Below are positions 12,001 to 25,400 of a DNA stretch of 64,000 bases, in pieces. The stretch's first letter is position 1, and the number at the start of each line of letters is the position of its first letter. This DNA comes from Nemertoderma westbladi (Eukaryota > Xenacoelomorpha > Nemertodermatida > Nemertodermatidae). Under the pieces are notes generated by a model. It made no database searches. It was not told the origin of the DNA and saw nothing but the letters and a program-made list of their open reading frames with translations. Both the position numbers and the translations under genes were made by a program. The stretch is from NCBI GenBank assembly GCA_032718475.1, contig JAUCBJ010001975.1, forward strand, positions 36,649 through 100,648. Direction: 5' to 3'.

Positions 12001-15000
12001 TGGGACAGGGTTATGGTTGAGTTGGAAGGTGAGACTGGGTTAGGGTTGAGTTGGAAGGTGAAACAAAGTTAGGATTGAGTGTAGGTTTTTGGTTTTGGTT
12101 ATGTTTGGGACTGGGTTAGAGTTGAGTTGGAAGGTGAAACAAGGTTTGTGTTGAGTTTAGGTTTTTGGTTTTGGTTATGTTTGGGACAGGGTTAGGGTTG
12201 AGTTGGAAGGTGAAACAAGGTTTGTGATGAGTTTAGGTTTTTGGTTTTGGTTATGTTTGGGACTGGGTTATGGTTGAGTTGGAAGGTGAGACTGGGTTAG
12301 GGTTGAGTTGGAAGGTGAACCAAGGTTAGGATTGAGTTTAGGTTTTTGGTTTTGGATATGTTTGGGACTGGGTTAGGGTTGAGTTGGAAGGTGAAACAAG
12401 GTTTGGGTTGAGTTTAGGTTTTTTGTTTTGGTTATGTTTGGGACTGGGTTTGGGTTGAGTTGGAAGGTGAAACAAGGATTGGGCTGAGTTTAGGTTTTTG
12501 GATTTGGTTATGTTTGGGACTGGGTTAGGGTTGAGTTGAAAGGTGAAACAAGGTTTGGGATGAGTTTAGGTTTTTGGTTTTGGTTATGTTTGGGACAGGG
12601 TTAGGGTTGAGTTGGAATGTGAAACAAGGTTTGGGGAGAGTTTACGTTTTTGGTTTTGGTTATGTTTGGGACTGGGTTAGGGTTGAGTTGGAAGGTGAAA
12701 CAAGGTTTGGGTTGAGTTTACGTTTTTGGTTTTGGTTATGTTTGGGACTGGGTTAGGGTTGAGTTGGAAGGTGAAACAAGGTTTGTGATGAGTTTAGGTT
12801 TTTGGTTTTGGTTATGTTTGGGACTGGGTTAGGGTTGAGTTGGAAGGTGAAACATGGTTTGTGATGAGTTTAGGTTTTTGGTTTTGGTTATGTTTGGGAC
12901 TGGGTTATGGTTGAGTTGGAAGGTGAGACTGGGTTAGGGTTGAGTTGGAATGTGAAACAAGGTTTGGGGAGAGTTTACGTTTTTGGTTTTGGTTATGTTT
13001 GGGACTGGGTTAGGGTTGAGTTGGAATGTGAAACAAGGTATGGGGAGAGTTTAGGTTTTGGGTTTTGGTTACGTTTGGGACAGGGTTAGGGTTGAGTTGG
13101 AATGTGAAACAAGGTTTGGGTTGAGTTTAGGTTTTTAGTTTTGGTTATGTTTGGGACTGGGTTAGGGTTGAGTTGGAAGGTGAAACAAGGTTTGGGTTGA
13201 GTTTAGGTTTTTAGTTTTGGTTATGTTTGGGACTGGGTTAGGGTTGAGTTGGAAGGTGAAACAAGGTTTGGGTTGAGTTTATGTTTTTGGTTTGGTTATG
13301 TTTGGGACTGGGTTAGGGTTGAGTTGGAAGGTGAAACAAGGTTTGGGTTGAGTTTATGTTTTTGGTTTGGTTATGTTTGGGACTGGGTTAGGGTTGAGTT
13401 GGAAGGTGAAACAAGGTTTGGGTTGAGTTTAGGTTTTTAGTTTTGGTTATGTTTGGGACTGGGTTAGGGTTGAGTTGGAAGGTGAAACAAGGTTTGGGTT
13501 GAGTTTATGTTTTTGGTTTGGTTATGTTTGGGACAGGGTTGGGGTTGAGTTGGAAGGTGAAACAAGGTTTGGGTTGAGTTTAGGTTTTTAGTTTTGGTTA
13601 TGTTTGGGACTGGGTTAGGGTTGAGTTGGAAGGTGAAACAAGGTTTGGGTTGAGTTTATGTTTTTGGTTTGGTTATGTTTGGGACTGGGTTTGGGTTGAG
13701 TTGGAAGGTGAAACAAGGTTAGGGTTGAGTTGGAAGGTGAAACAAGGTTTGGGTTGAGTTTACGTTTTTGGTTTTGGTTATGTTTGGGACTGGGTTAGGG
13801 TTGAGTTGGAAGGTGAAACAAGGTTTGGGTTGAGTTTAGGTTTTTAGTTTTGGTTATGTTTGGGACTGGGTTAGGGTTGAGTTGGAAGGTGAAACAAGGT
13901 TTGGGTTGAGTTTATGTTTTTGGTTTGGTTATGTTTGGGACTGGGTTTGGGTTGAGTTGGAAGGTGAAACAAGGTTAGGGTTGAGTTGGAAGGTGAAACA
14001 AGGTTTGGGTTGAGTTTACGTTTTTGGTTTTGGTTATGTTTGGGACTGGGTTAGGGTTGAGTTGGAAGGTGAAACAAGGTTTGGGTTGAGTTTATGTTTT
14101 TGGTTTGGTTATGTTTGGGACAGGGTTAGGGTTGAGTTGGAAGGTGAAACAAGGTTTGGGTTGAGTTTACGTTTTTGGTTTTGGTTATGTTTGGGACTGG
14201 GTTAGGGTTGAGTTGGAAGGTGAAACAAGGTTTGTGATGCGTTTAGGTTTTTGGTTTTGGTTATGTTTGGGACTGGGTTAGGGTTGAGTTGGAAGGTGAA
14301 ACAAGGTTTGTGATGAGTTTACGTTTTTGGATTTGGTTATGTTTGGGACTGGGTTAGGGTTGAGTTGGAAGGTGAGACTGTGTTTGGGTTGAGTTGGAAG
14401 GTGAAACAAGGTTTGGGATGAGTTTTGGTTTTGGTTATGTTTGGGACTGGGTTAGGGTTGAGTTGGAAAGTGAAACAAGGTTTGGGTTGAGTTTACGTTT
14501 TTGGTTTTGGTTATGTTTGGGACTGGGTTAGGGTTGAGTTGGAAGGTGAAACAAGGTTTGGGTTGAGTTTAGGTTTTTGGTTTTGGTTTTGTTTGGGACA
14601 GGGTTAGGGTTGAGTTGGAAGGTGAAACAAGGTTTGGGTTGAGTTTAGGTTTTTTGGTTTTAGTTATGATTGGGACTGGGTTTGGGTTGAGTTGGAAGGT
14701 GAAACAAGGTTTTGGTTGAGTTTAGGTTTTTGGTTTTGGTTATGTTTGGGACTGGGTTAGGGTTGAGTTGGAAGGTGAAACCAGGTTTGGGTTGAATTTA
14801 GGTTTTTGGTTTTGGTTATGTTTGGGACTGGGTTATGGTTGAGTTGGAAGGTGAGACTGGGTTAGGGTTGAGTTGGAAGGTGAAACAAGGTTTGGGTTGA
14901 GTTTAGGTTTTTGGTTTTGGTTATGTTTGGGACTGGGTTTGGGTTGAGTTGGAAGGTGAAACAAGGTTTGGGTTGAGTTTAGGTTTTTGGTTTTGGTTAT

Positions 15001-16140
15001 GTTTGGGACTGGGTTAGGGTTGAGTTGGAAGGTGAAACAAGGTTTGGGTTGAGTTTAGGTTTTTGGTTTTGGTTATGTTTGGGACTGGGTTATGGTTGAG
15101 TTGGAAGGTGAGACTGGGTTAGGGTTGAGTTGGAAGGTGAAACAAGGTTTGGGTTGAGTTTAGGTTTTTGGTTTTGGTTATGTTTGGGACTGGGTTTGGG
15201 TTGAGTTGGAAGGTGATATATGGTTTTGGTTGAGTTTAGGTTTTTGGTTTTGGTTATGTTTGGGACTGGGTTAGGGTTGAGTTGGAAGGTGAAACAAGGT
15301 TTGGGTTGAGTTTAGGTTTTTGGTTTTGGTTATGTTTGGGACTGGGTTATGGTTGAGTTGGAAGGTGAGACTGCGTTAGGGTTGAGTTGGAAGGTGAAAC
15401 AAAGTTAGGATTGAGTGTAGGTTTTTGGTTTTGGTTATGTTTGGGACTGGGTTAGGGTTGAGTTGGAAGGTGAAACAAGGTTTGGGTTGAGTTTAGGTTT
15501 TTGGTTTTGGTTATGTTTGGGACTGGGTTAGGGTTGAGTTGGAAGTTGAAACAAGGTTTGGGTTGAGTTTACGTTTTTGGTTTTAGTTATGTTTGGACTG
15601 GGTTTGGGTTGAGTTGGAACTTGAAACAAGGTTTGGGTTGAGTTTAGGTTTTTGGTTATGTTTGGGACTGGGTTTGGGTTGAGTTGGAAGGTGAAACAAG
15701 GTTTTGGTTGAGTTTAGGTTTTTGGTTTTTGTTATGTTTGGGACTGGGTTAGGGTTGAGTTGGAAGTTGAAACAAGGTTTGGGTTGAGTTTACGTTTTTG
15801 GTTTTAGTTATGTTTGGGACTGGGTTTGGGTTGAGTTGGAAGGTGAAACAAGGGTTGGGTTGAGTTTAGGTTTTTGGTTTTGGTTATGTTTGGGACTGGG
15901 TTTGGGTTGAGTTGGAAGGTGAAACAAGGTTTGTGTTGAGTTTACGTTTTTGGTTTTAGTTATGTTTGGGACTGGGTTTGGGTTGAGTTGGAAGGTGAAA
16001 CAAGGTTTGGGTTGAGTTTAGGTTTTTGATTTTGGTTATGTTTGAGACTGGGTTTGGGTTGAGTTGGAAGGTGATAATATGGTGTGGGTTGAGTTTAGGT
16101 TTAATTTAAAGCGTTTGGTTTTGGTTATGTTTGATTTTGC
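1..16140 (+). repeat. 76-bp G/T-rich minisatellite array in the intron upstream of exon A
   Basis: Tandem array with a basic period of 76 bp, for example the TATGTTTGGGACTGGG motif at 181 and 257. The plus strand is almost free of C. Each unit has two related parts: a part of about 29 bp with GTTGAGTTGGAAGGTGAAAC, and a part of about 47 bp with GAGTTTAGGTTTTTGG and GGTTATGTTTGGG. Many units carry an extra copy of the short part, as GGTGAGACTGGG, giving about 105 bp. Most units contain GGGTTAGGGTTGAG, which includes a TTAGGG telomere-like hexamer, but this is not a telomere array. It continues beyond the left edge and decays at about 16080-16140. Because exon A follows in sense orientation, the array probably lies in an intron of that gene. 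Short open frames inside it are artefacts. Confidence 0.97.
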
Positions 16141-16324
16141 TTGGGGTTTGGTGGGCCTATGTTAGATGTGTAGGGGTTGGGTGTTCGAGTTATGGTTAGT
16201 TACTGACACGTTTTAAATATTCTGTGTATTTTTTCATAATTACTGTAGGTACAGTAATTATCAATAACTTGCTTCTCGTAACAAAATTAATGTCAATAAT
16301 ATTATTGTATTTTTTACTGTTTAG
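16141..16324 (+). other. Unique intron tail and 3' splice site before exon A
   Basis: AT-rich unique sequence between the 76-bp array and exon A. It ends in a T-rich tract and TTTACTGTTTAG, a good acceptor, with exon A starting at 16325. I see no other feature. Confidence 0.7.
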
Positions 16325-16420
16325 GTTCGATCGACGTGTCCAAGTCTCAGCAAATATTATGTTGAAAATCACGGCGATCCTTGTGTCTCGAATAGTCACA
16401 GAGAACCATGGGCGAAGCAA
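16325..16420 (+). CDS. Exon A: start of the C8 domain of a SCO-spondin-like protein
   Basis: Exactly 32 codons, phase 0 at both ends, bounded by TTTAG before and CAA|GTAAGT after. The frame beginning GTT CGA TCG gives STCPSLSKYYVENHGDPC and then NSHREPWAKQ. This matches the linker from a VWD domain into its C8 domain, where a Cys and an H-R-x-P/S-W-A motif precede the next C-S-L-I block. It joins in frame to exon B, which starts VCSLINGQVF, and that join is the best evidence for both exons. The last 30 nt (16391-16420) are the founder of the 37-bp satellite that follows. The other open frame across this stretch does not resemble a protein family. The preceding VWD exons are outside the window. 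Confidence 0.82.
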
Positions 16421-19400
16421 GTAAGTTAATAGTCACAGAGAACCATGGGCGAAACAAGTAAGTTAATAGTCACAGAGTACCATGGGCGAAGCAAGTAAGT
16501 TAATAGTCACAGAGAACCATATGGCGAAGCAAGTAAGTTAATATTCAAAGAGAACCATGGGCGAAGCAGGTTAGTTAATAGTCACAGAGAACCATGGGCG
16601 AAGCAAGTAAGTTAATAGTCACAGAGAACCATGGGCGAAACAAGTAAGTTAATAGTCACAGAGTACCATGGGCGAAGCAAGTAAGTTAATAGTCACAGAG
16701 AACCATATGGCGAAGCAAGTAAGTTAATATTCAAAGAGAACCATGGGCGAAGCAGGTTAGTTAATAGTCACAGAGAACCATGGGCAATGCAGGTTAGTTA
16801 ATAGTAACAGATAACCATGGGCCAAGCAAGTAAGTTAATAGTCATAGAGAACAATATGGGCGAAGCAAGTAAGTTAATAGTAACAGATAACCATGGGCAA
16901 AGCAAGTAAGTTAATAGTCACAGAGAACCATGGGCGAAGCAAGTAAGTTAATAGTCATAGAGAACAATATGGGCGAAGCAAGTAAGTTAATAGTAACAGA
17001 TAACCATGGGCGAAGCAGGTTAGTTAATAGTAACAGATAACCATGGGCAAAGCAAGTAAGTTAATAGTCACAGAGAACCATGGGCAAAGCAAGTAAGTTA
17101 ATAGTCACAGAATACCATGGGCGAAGCAAGTAAGTTAATAGTCATAGAGAACAATATGGGCGAAGCAAGTAAGTTAATAGTAACAGATAACCATGGGCGA
17201 AGCAGGTTAGTTAATAGTAACAGATAACCATGGGCAAAGCAAGTAAGTTAATAGTCACAGAGAACCATGGGCAAAGCAAGTAAGTTAATAGTCACAGAAT
17301 ACCATGGGCGAAGCAAGTAAGTTAATAGTCACAGAGAACCATGGGCGAAGCAAGTAAGTTAATAGTAACAGATAACCATGGGCAAAGCAATTAAGTTAAT
17401 AGTCACAGAGTACCATGGGCGAAGCAAGTAAGTTAATAGTCACAGAATACCATGGGCGAAGCAAGTAAGTTAATAGTCACAGAGAACCATGGGCAATGCA
17501 GGTTAGTTAATAGTCACAGAGTACCATGGGCAATGCAGGTTAGTTAATAGTAACAGATAACCATGGGCAAAGCAGGTTAGTTAATAGTAACAGATAACCA
17601 TGGGCAAAGCAAGTAAGTTAATAGTCACAGAGAACCATGGGCAAAGCAAGTAAGTTAATAGTCACAGAATACCATGGGCGAAGCAAGTAAGTTAATAGTC
17701 ATAGAGAACAATATGGGCGAAGCAAGTAAGTTAATAGTAACAGATAACCATGGGCGAAGCAGGTTAGTTAATAGTAACAGATAACCATGGGCAAAGCAAG
17801 TAAGTTAATAGTCACAGAGAACCATGGGCAAAGCAAGTAAGTTAATAGTCACAGAATACCATGGGCGAAGCAAGTAAGTTAATAGTCACAGAATACCATG
17901 GGCGAAGCAAGTAAGTTAATAGTCACAGAGAACCATGGGCAATGCAGGTTAGTTAATAGTCACAGAGAACCATGGGCAATGCAAGTAAGTTAATAGTAAC
18001 AGATAACCATGGGCAAAGCAAGTAAGTTAATAGTAACAGATAACCATGGGCAAAGCAATTAAGTTAATAGTCACAGAGTACCATGGGCGAAGCAAGTAAG
18101 TTAATAGTCACAGAATACCATGGGCGAAGCAAGTAAGTTAATAGTCACAGAGAACCATGGGCGAAGCAAGTAAGTTAATATTCAAAGAGAACCATGGGCC
18201 AAGCAAGTAAGTTAATAGTCACAGAGAACAATATGGGCGAAGCAGGTTAGTTAATAGTAACAGATAACCATGGGCAAAGCAAGTAAGTTAATAGTCACAG
18301 AGTACCATGGGCGAAGCAGGTTAGTTAATAGTAACAGATAACCATGGGCAAAGCAAGTAAGTTAATAGTCACAGAGTACCATGGGCGAAGCAAGTAAGTT
18401 AATAGTAACAGATAACCATGGGCAAAGCAAGTAAGTTAATAGTAACAGATAACCATGGGCAAAGCAAGTAAGTTAATAGTCACAGAGAACCATGGGCAAA
18501 GCAAGTAAGTTAATAGTCACAGAATACCATGGGCGAAGCAAGTAAGTTAATAGTCATAGAGAACAATATGGGCGAAGCAAGTAAGTTAATAGTAACAGAT
18601 AACCATGGGCGAAGCAGGTTAGTTAATAGTAACAGATAACCATGGGCAAAGCAAGTAAGTTAATAGTCACAGAGAACCATGGGCAAAGCAAGTAAGTTAA
18701 TAGTCACAGAATACCATGGGCGAAGCAAGTAAGTTAATAGTCACAGAATACCATGGGCGAAGCAAGTAAGTTAATAGTCACAGAGAACCATGGGCGAAGC
18801 AAGTAAGTTAATAGTCACAGAATACCATGGGCCAAGCAAGTAAGTTAATAGTCATAGAGAACAATATGGGCGAAGCAAGTAAGTTAATAGTAACAGATAA
18901 CCATGGGCAAAGCAAGTAAGTTAATAGTCACAGAGAACCATGGGCAAAGCAAGTAAGTTAATAGTCACAGAATACCATGGGCGAAGCAAGTAAGTTAATA
19001 GTCACAGAGAACCATGGGCGAAGCAAGTAAGTTAATAGTAACAGATAACCATGGGCAATGCAGGTTAGTTAATAGTCACAGAGAACCATGGGCAATGCAG
19101 GTTAGTTAATAGTCACAGAGTACCATGGGCGAAGCAAGTAAGTTAATAGTCACAGAGAACCATGGGCGAAGCAAGTAAGTTAATAGTAACAGATAACCAT
19201 GGGCAAAGCAATTAAGTTAATAGTCACAGAGTACCATGGGCGAAGCAAGTAAGTTAATAGTCACAGAATACCATGGGCGAAGCAAGTAAGTTAATAGTCA
19301 CAGAGAACAATATGGGCGAAGCAGGTTAGTTAATAGTAACAGATAACCATGGGCAAAGCAAGTAAGTTAATAGTCACAGAGAACCATGGGCAAAGCAAGT

Positions 19401-22400
19401 AAGTTAATAGTCACAGAATACCATGGGCGAAGCAAGTAAGTTAATAGTCACAGAGAACCATGGGCGAAGCAAGTAAGTTAATAGTAACAGATAACCATGG
19501 GCAAAGCAATTAAGTTAATAGTCACAGAGTACCATGGGCGAAGCAAGTAAGTTAATAGTCACAGAATACCATGGGCGAAGCAAGTAAGTTAATAGTCACA
19601 GAGAACCATGGGCAAGGCAAGTAAGTTAATATTCAAAGAGAACCATGGGCCAAGCAAGTAAGTTAATAGTCATAGAGAACAATATGGGCGAAGCAGGTTA
19701 GTTAATAGTAACAGATAACCATGGGCGAAGCAAGTAAGTTAATAGTCACAGAGTACCATGGGCGAAGCAAGTAAGTTAATAGTCACAGAATACCATGGGC
19801 GAAGCAAGTAAGTTAATAGTCACAGAGAACCATGGGCAAGGCAAGTAAGTTAATAGTCACAGAATACCATGGGCGAAGCAAGTAAGTTAATAGTCACAGA
19901 GAACAATATGGGCGAAGCAGGTTAGTTAATAGTAACAGATAACCATGGGCAAAGCAAGTAAGTTAATAGTCACAGAGAACCATGGGCGAAGCAAGTAAGT
20001 TAATAGTCACAGAGAACAATATGGGCAAAGCAAGTAAGTTAATAGTCACAGAATACCATGGGCGAAGCAAGTAAGTTAATAGTCACAGAGAACCATGGGC
20101 AAAGCAAGTAAGTTAATAGTCACAGAGAACCATGGGCGAAGCAGGTTAGTTAATAGTCACAGAGAACCATGGGCAATGCAAGGTTAGTTAATAGCCACAG
20201 CGAACCATAGTTAATAGCCACAGCGAACCATGGGCAAGGCAAGTAAGTTAATAGTCACAGAATACCATGGGCGAAGCAAGTAAGTTAATAGTCACAGAGA
20301 ACCATGGGCAAGGCAAGTAAGTTAATATTCAAAGAGAACCATGGGCCAAGCAAGTAAGTTAATAGTCATAGAGAACAATATGGGCGAAGCAAGTAAGTTA
20401 ATAGTAACAGATAACCATGGGCAAAGCAAGTAAGTTAATAGTAACAGATAACCATGGGCAAAGCAATTAAGTTAATAGTCACAGAGTACCATGGGCGAAG
20501 CAAGTAAGTTAATAGTCACAGAATACCATGGGCGAAGCAAGTAAGTTAATAGTCACAGAGAACCATGGGCGAAGCAAGTAAGTTAATATTCAAAGAGAAC
20601 CATGGGCCAAGCAAGTAAGTTAATAGTCACAGAGAACAATATGGGCGAAGCAGGTTAGTTAATAGTAACAGATAACCATGGGCAAAGCAATTAAGTTAAT
20701 AGTCACAGAGTACCATGGGCGAAGCAAGTAAGTTAATAGTCACAGAATACCATGGGCGAAGCAAGTAAGTTAATAGTCACAGAGAACCATGGGCAAAGCA
20801 ATTAAGTTAATAGTCACAGAGTACCATGGGCGAAGCAAGTAAGTTAATAGTCACAGAATACCATGGGCGAAGCAAGTAAGTTAATAGTCACAGAGAACCA
20901 TGGGCGAAGCAAGTAAGTTAATAGTAACAGATAACCATGGGCAAAGCAATTAAGTTAATAGTCACAGAGTACCATGGGCGAAGCAAGTAAGTTAATAGTC
21001 ACAGAATACCATGGGCGAAGCAAGTAAGTTAATAGTCACAGAGAACCATGGGCGAAGCAAGTAAGTTAATAGTCACAGAGTACCATGGGCGAAGCAAGTA
21101 AGTTAATAGTCACAGAGTACCATGGGCGAAGCAAGTAAGTTAATAGTCACAGAGAACCATGGGCGAAGCAGGTTAGTTAATAATCACAGAGAACCATGGG
21201 CGAAGCAAGTAAGTTAATAGTCACAGATAACCATGGGCGAAGCAAGTAAGTTAATAGTCACAGAGAACCATGGTCAATGCAGGTTAATTAATAGCCACAG
21301 CGAACCATAGTTAATAGCCACAGCGAACTATGGGCGAAGCAAGTAAGTTAATAGTCACAGAGAACCGTGGGCGAAGCAAGTAAGTTAATAGTCACAGAGA
21401 ACCATATGGGCTAAGAAAGTAAGTTAATAGTCACAGAGAACCATATGGGCGAAGCGGGTAAGTTAATAGTCACAGAGAACCATGGGCGAAGCAGGTTAGT
21501 TAATAGTCACAGAGAGCCATGGGCAATGCAGGTAAGTTAATAGTCACATAGAACCATGGGCGAAGTCAGTAAGTTAATAGTCACAGAGAACCATGGGCGA
21601 AGCAGGTTAGTTAATAGTCACAGAGAACCATGGGCGAAGCAGGTTAGTTAATAGTCACAGAGAACCATGGGCGAAGCAGGTTAGTTAATAGTCACAGAGA
21701 GCCATGGGCAATGCAGGTAAGTTAATAGTCACATAGAACCATGGGCGAAGTCAGTAAGTTAGTAGTCACAGAGAACCATGGGCGAAGCAGGTTAGTTAAT
21801 AGTCACAGAGAACCATGGGCGAAGCAGGTTAGTTAATAGTCACAGAGAACCATGGGCGAAGCAGGTTAGTTAATAGTCACAGAGAACCATGGGCAATGCA
21901 GGTAAGTTAATAGTCACATAGAACCATGGGCAATGCCGGTAAGTTAATAGTCACAGAGAACCGTGGGCGAAGCAAGTATGTTAATAGTCACAGAGAACCA
22001 TGGGCGAAGCAGGTAAGTTAATAGTCACATAGAACCATGGGCAATGCCGTTAAGTTAATAGTCACAGAGAACCGTGGGCGAAGCAAGTAAGTTAATAGTC
22101 ACAGAGAATCATATGGGCTAAGAAAGTAAGTTAATAGTCACAGAGAACCATATGGGCGAAGCAGGTAAGGTAATAGTCACAGAGAGCCATGGGCGAATCA
22201 GGTTAGTTAATAGTCACAGAGAACCATGGGCGAAGCAAGTAAGTTAATAGTCACAGAGAACCCTGGGTGAAGCTGGTTAATTAATAGTCACAGAGAACCA
22301 TGGGCGAAGCAAGTAAGTTAATAGTCACAGAGAACCATGGGCGAAGCAGGTTAGTTAATAGTCACAGAGAACCATGGGCGAAGCAGGTAAGTTAATAGTC

Positions 22401-25400
22401 ACATAGAACCATGGGCAATGCCGTTAAGTTAATAGTCACAGAGAACCGTGGGCGAAGCAAGTAAGTTAATAGTCACAGAGAATCATATGGGCTAAGAAAG
22501 TAAGTTAATAGTCACAGAGAACGATATGGGCGAAGCAGGTAAGGTAATAGTCACAGAGAGCCATGGGCGAATCAGGTTAGTTAATAGTCACAGAGAACCA
22601 TGGGCGAAGCAAGTAAGTTAATAGTCACAGAGAACCCTGGGTGAAGCTGGTTAATTAATAGTCACAGAGAACCATGGGCGAAGCAGGTTAGTTAATAGTC
22701 ACAGAGAACCATGGGCAAAGCAGGTTAGTTAATAGTCACAGAGAGCCATGGGCAATGCAGGTAAGTTAATAGTCACATAGAACCATGGGCGAAGTCAGTA
22801 AGTTAATAGTCACAGAGAACCATGGGCGAAGCAGGTTAGTTAATAGTCACAGAGAACCATGGGCGAAGCAGGTTAGTTAATAGACACATAGAACCATGGG
22901 CGAAGCAAGTTAGTTAATAGTCACAGAGAACCATGGGCGAAGCAGGTTAGTTAATAGTCACAGAGAACCATGGGCGAATCAGGTTAGTTAATAGTCACAG
23001 AGAACCATGGGCGAAGCAAGTAAGTTAATAGTCACAGATAACCCTGGGTGAAGCTGGTTAATTAATAGTCACAGAGAACCATGGGCGAAGCAAGTAAGTT
23101 AATAGTCACAGAGAACCATATGGGCGAAGAAAGTAAGTTAATAGTCGCAGAGAACCATATGGGCGAAGCAGGTATGTTAATACTCACAGAGAACCATGGG
23201 CGAAGCAGGTTAGTTAATAGTCACAGAGAACCATGGGCGAAGCAGGTTAGTTAATAGTCACAGAGAGCCATGGGCAATGCAGGTAAGTTAATAGTCACAT
23301 AGAACCATGGGCGAAGTCAGTAAGTTAATAGTCGCAGAGAACCATGGGCGGAGCAGGTTAGTTAATAGTCTCAGAGAACCATGGGCGAAGTCAGTAAGTT
23401 AATAGTCACATAGAACCATGGGCGAAGCAGGTTAGTTAATAGTCACAGAGAACCATGGGCAATGCAGGTAAGTTAATAGTCACATAGAACCATGGGCGAA
23501 GTCAGTAAGATAATAGTCACAGAGAACCATTGGCGAAGCAGGTTAGTTAATAGTCACAGAGAACCATGGGCAATGCAGGTAAGTTAATAGTCACATAGAA
23601 CCATGGGCGAAGTCAGTAAGTTAATAGTCACAGAGAACCATGGGCGAAGCAGGTTAGTTAATAGTCACAGAGAACCATGGGCAATGCAGGTAAGTTAATA
23701 GTCACATAGAACCATGGGCGATGTCAGTAAGTTAATAGTCACAGAGAACCATGGGCGAAGCATGTTAGTTAATAGTCACAGAGAACCATGGGCGAAGCCA
23801 GTAAGTTAATAGTCACAGAGAACCATGGGCGAAGCCAGTAAGTTAATAGTCACAGAGAACCATGGGCGAAGCAGGTTAGTTAATAGTCACAGAGAACCAT
23901 GGGCGAAGCAGGTTAGTTAATAGTCACAGAGAACCATGGGCGAAGCCAGTAAGTTAATAGTCACAGAGAACCATGGGCGAAGCAGGTTAGTTAATAGTCA
24001 CAGAGAACCATGGGCGAAGCAGGTTAGTTAATAGTCACAGAGAGCCATGGGCGAAGCAAGTAAGTTAATAGTCACAGAGAACCATGGGCAAGGCAAGTAA
24101 GTTAATAGTCACAGAGTACCATGGGCGAAGCAAGTAAGTTAATAGTCACAGAGAACCATGGGCGAAGCAAGTAAGTTAATAGTCACAGATAACCATGGGC
24201 GAAGAAAGTAAGTTATTAGTCACAGATAACCATGGGCGAAGCAGGTTAGTTTATAGTCACAGAGAACCATGGACGAAGCAGGTTAGTTAATAGTCACAGA
24301 GAACCATGGGCAATGCAGGTAAGTTAATAGTCACATAGAACAATGGGCGAAGTCAGTAAGTTAATAGTCGCAGAGAACCATGGGCGGAGCAGGTTAGTTA
24401 ATAGTCTCAGAGAACCATGGGCGAAGTCAGTAAGTTAATAGTCACATAGAACCATGGGCGAAGCAGGTTAGTTAATAGTCACAGAGAACCATGGGCAATG
24501 CAGGTAAGTTAATAGTCACATAGAACCATGGGCGAAGTCAGTAAGATAATAGTCACAGAGAACCATTGGCGAAGCAGGTTAGTTAATAGTCACAGAGAAC
24601 CATGGGCAATGCAGGTAAGTTAATAGTCACATAGAACCATGGGCGAAGTCAGTAAGTTAATAGTCACAGAGAACCATGGGCGAAGCAGGTTAGTTAATAG
24701 TCACAGAGAACCATGGGCGAAGCAGGTTAGTTAATAGTCACAGAGAACCATGGGCGAAGCCAGTAAGTTAATAGTCACAGAGAACCATGGGCGAAGCAGG
24801 TTAGTTAATAGTCACAGAGAACCATGGGCGAAGCAAGTAAGTTAATAGTCACAGAGAACCATGGGCAAGGCAAGTAAGTTAATAGTCACAGAGTACCATG
24901 GGCGAAGCAAGTAAGTTAATAGTCACAGAGAACCATGGGCGAAGCAAGTAAGTTAATAGTCACAGATAACCATGGTCGAAGAAAGTAAGTTATTAGTCAC
25001 AGATAACCATGGGCGAAGCAGGTTAGTTTATAGTCACAGAGAACCATGGACGAAGCAGGTTAGTTAATAGTCACAGAGAACCATGGGCAATGCAGGTAAG
25101 TTAATAGTCACATAGAACAATGGGCGAAGTCAGTAAGTTAATAGTCGCAGAGAACCATGGGCGGAGCAGGTTAGTTAATAGTCTCAGAGAACCATGGGCG
25201 AAGTCAGTAAGTTAATAGTCACATAGAACCATGGGCGAAGCAGGTTAGTTAATAGTCACAGAGAACCATGGGCGAAGCAGGTTAGTTAATAGTCACAGAG
25301 AACCATGGGCGAATCAGGTTAGTTAATAGTCACAGAGAACCATGGGCGAAGCAAGTAAGTTAATAGTCACAGATAACCCTGGGTGAAGCTGGTTAATTAA

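Noticed and set aside
5694-13440. Repeated open frames of about 60-74 codons in the 76-bp array
   Set aside because: The same short frame recurs with each repeat block, the composition is that of the G/T-rich repeat, and no start context or family signal is present.
1-16140. Telomere or subtelomere array
   Set aside because: TTAGGG occurs about once per 76-bp unit and not as a pure hexamer array. An exon of a gene follows directly, so an intronic minisatellite is the better reading.
16196-16424. Open frames on both strands overlapping exon A (about 66 and 74 codons)
   Set aside because: They cross the intron-exon border and do not resemble any family. The C8-like frame, with matching phase into exon B, is better supported.
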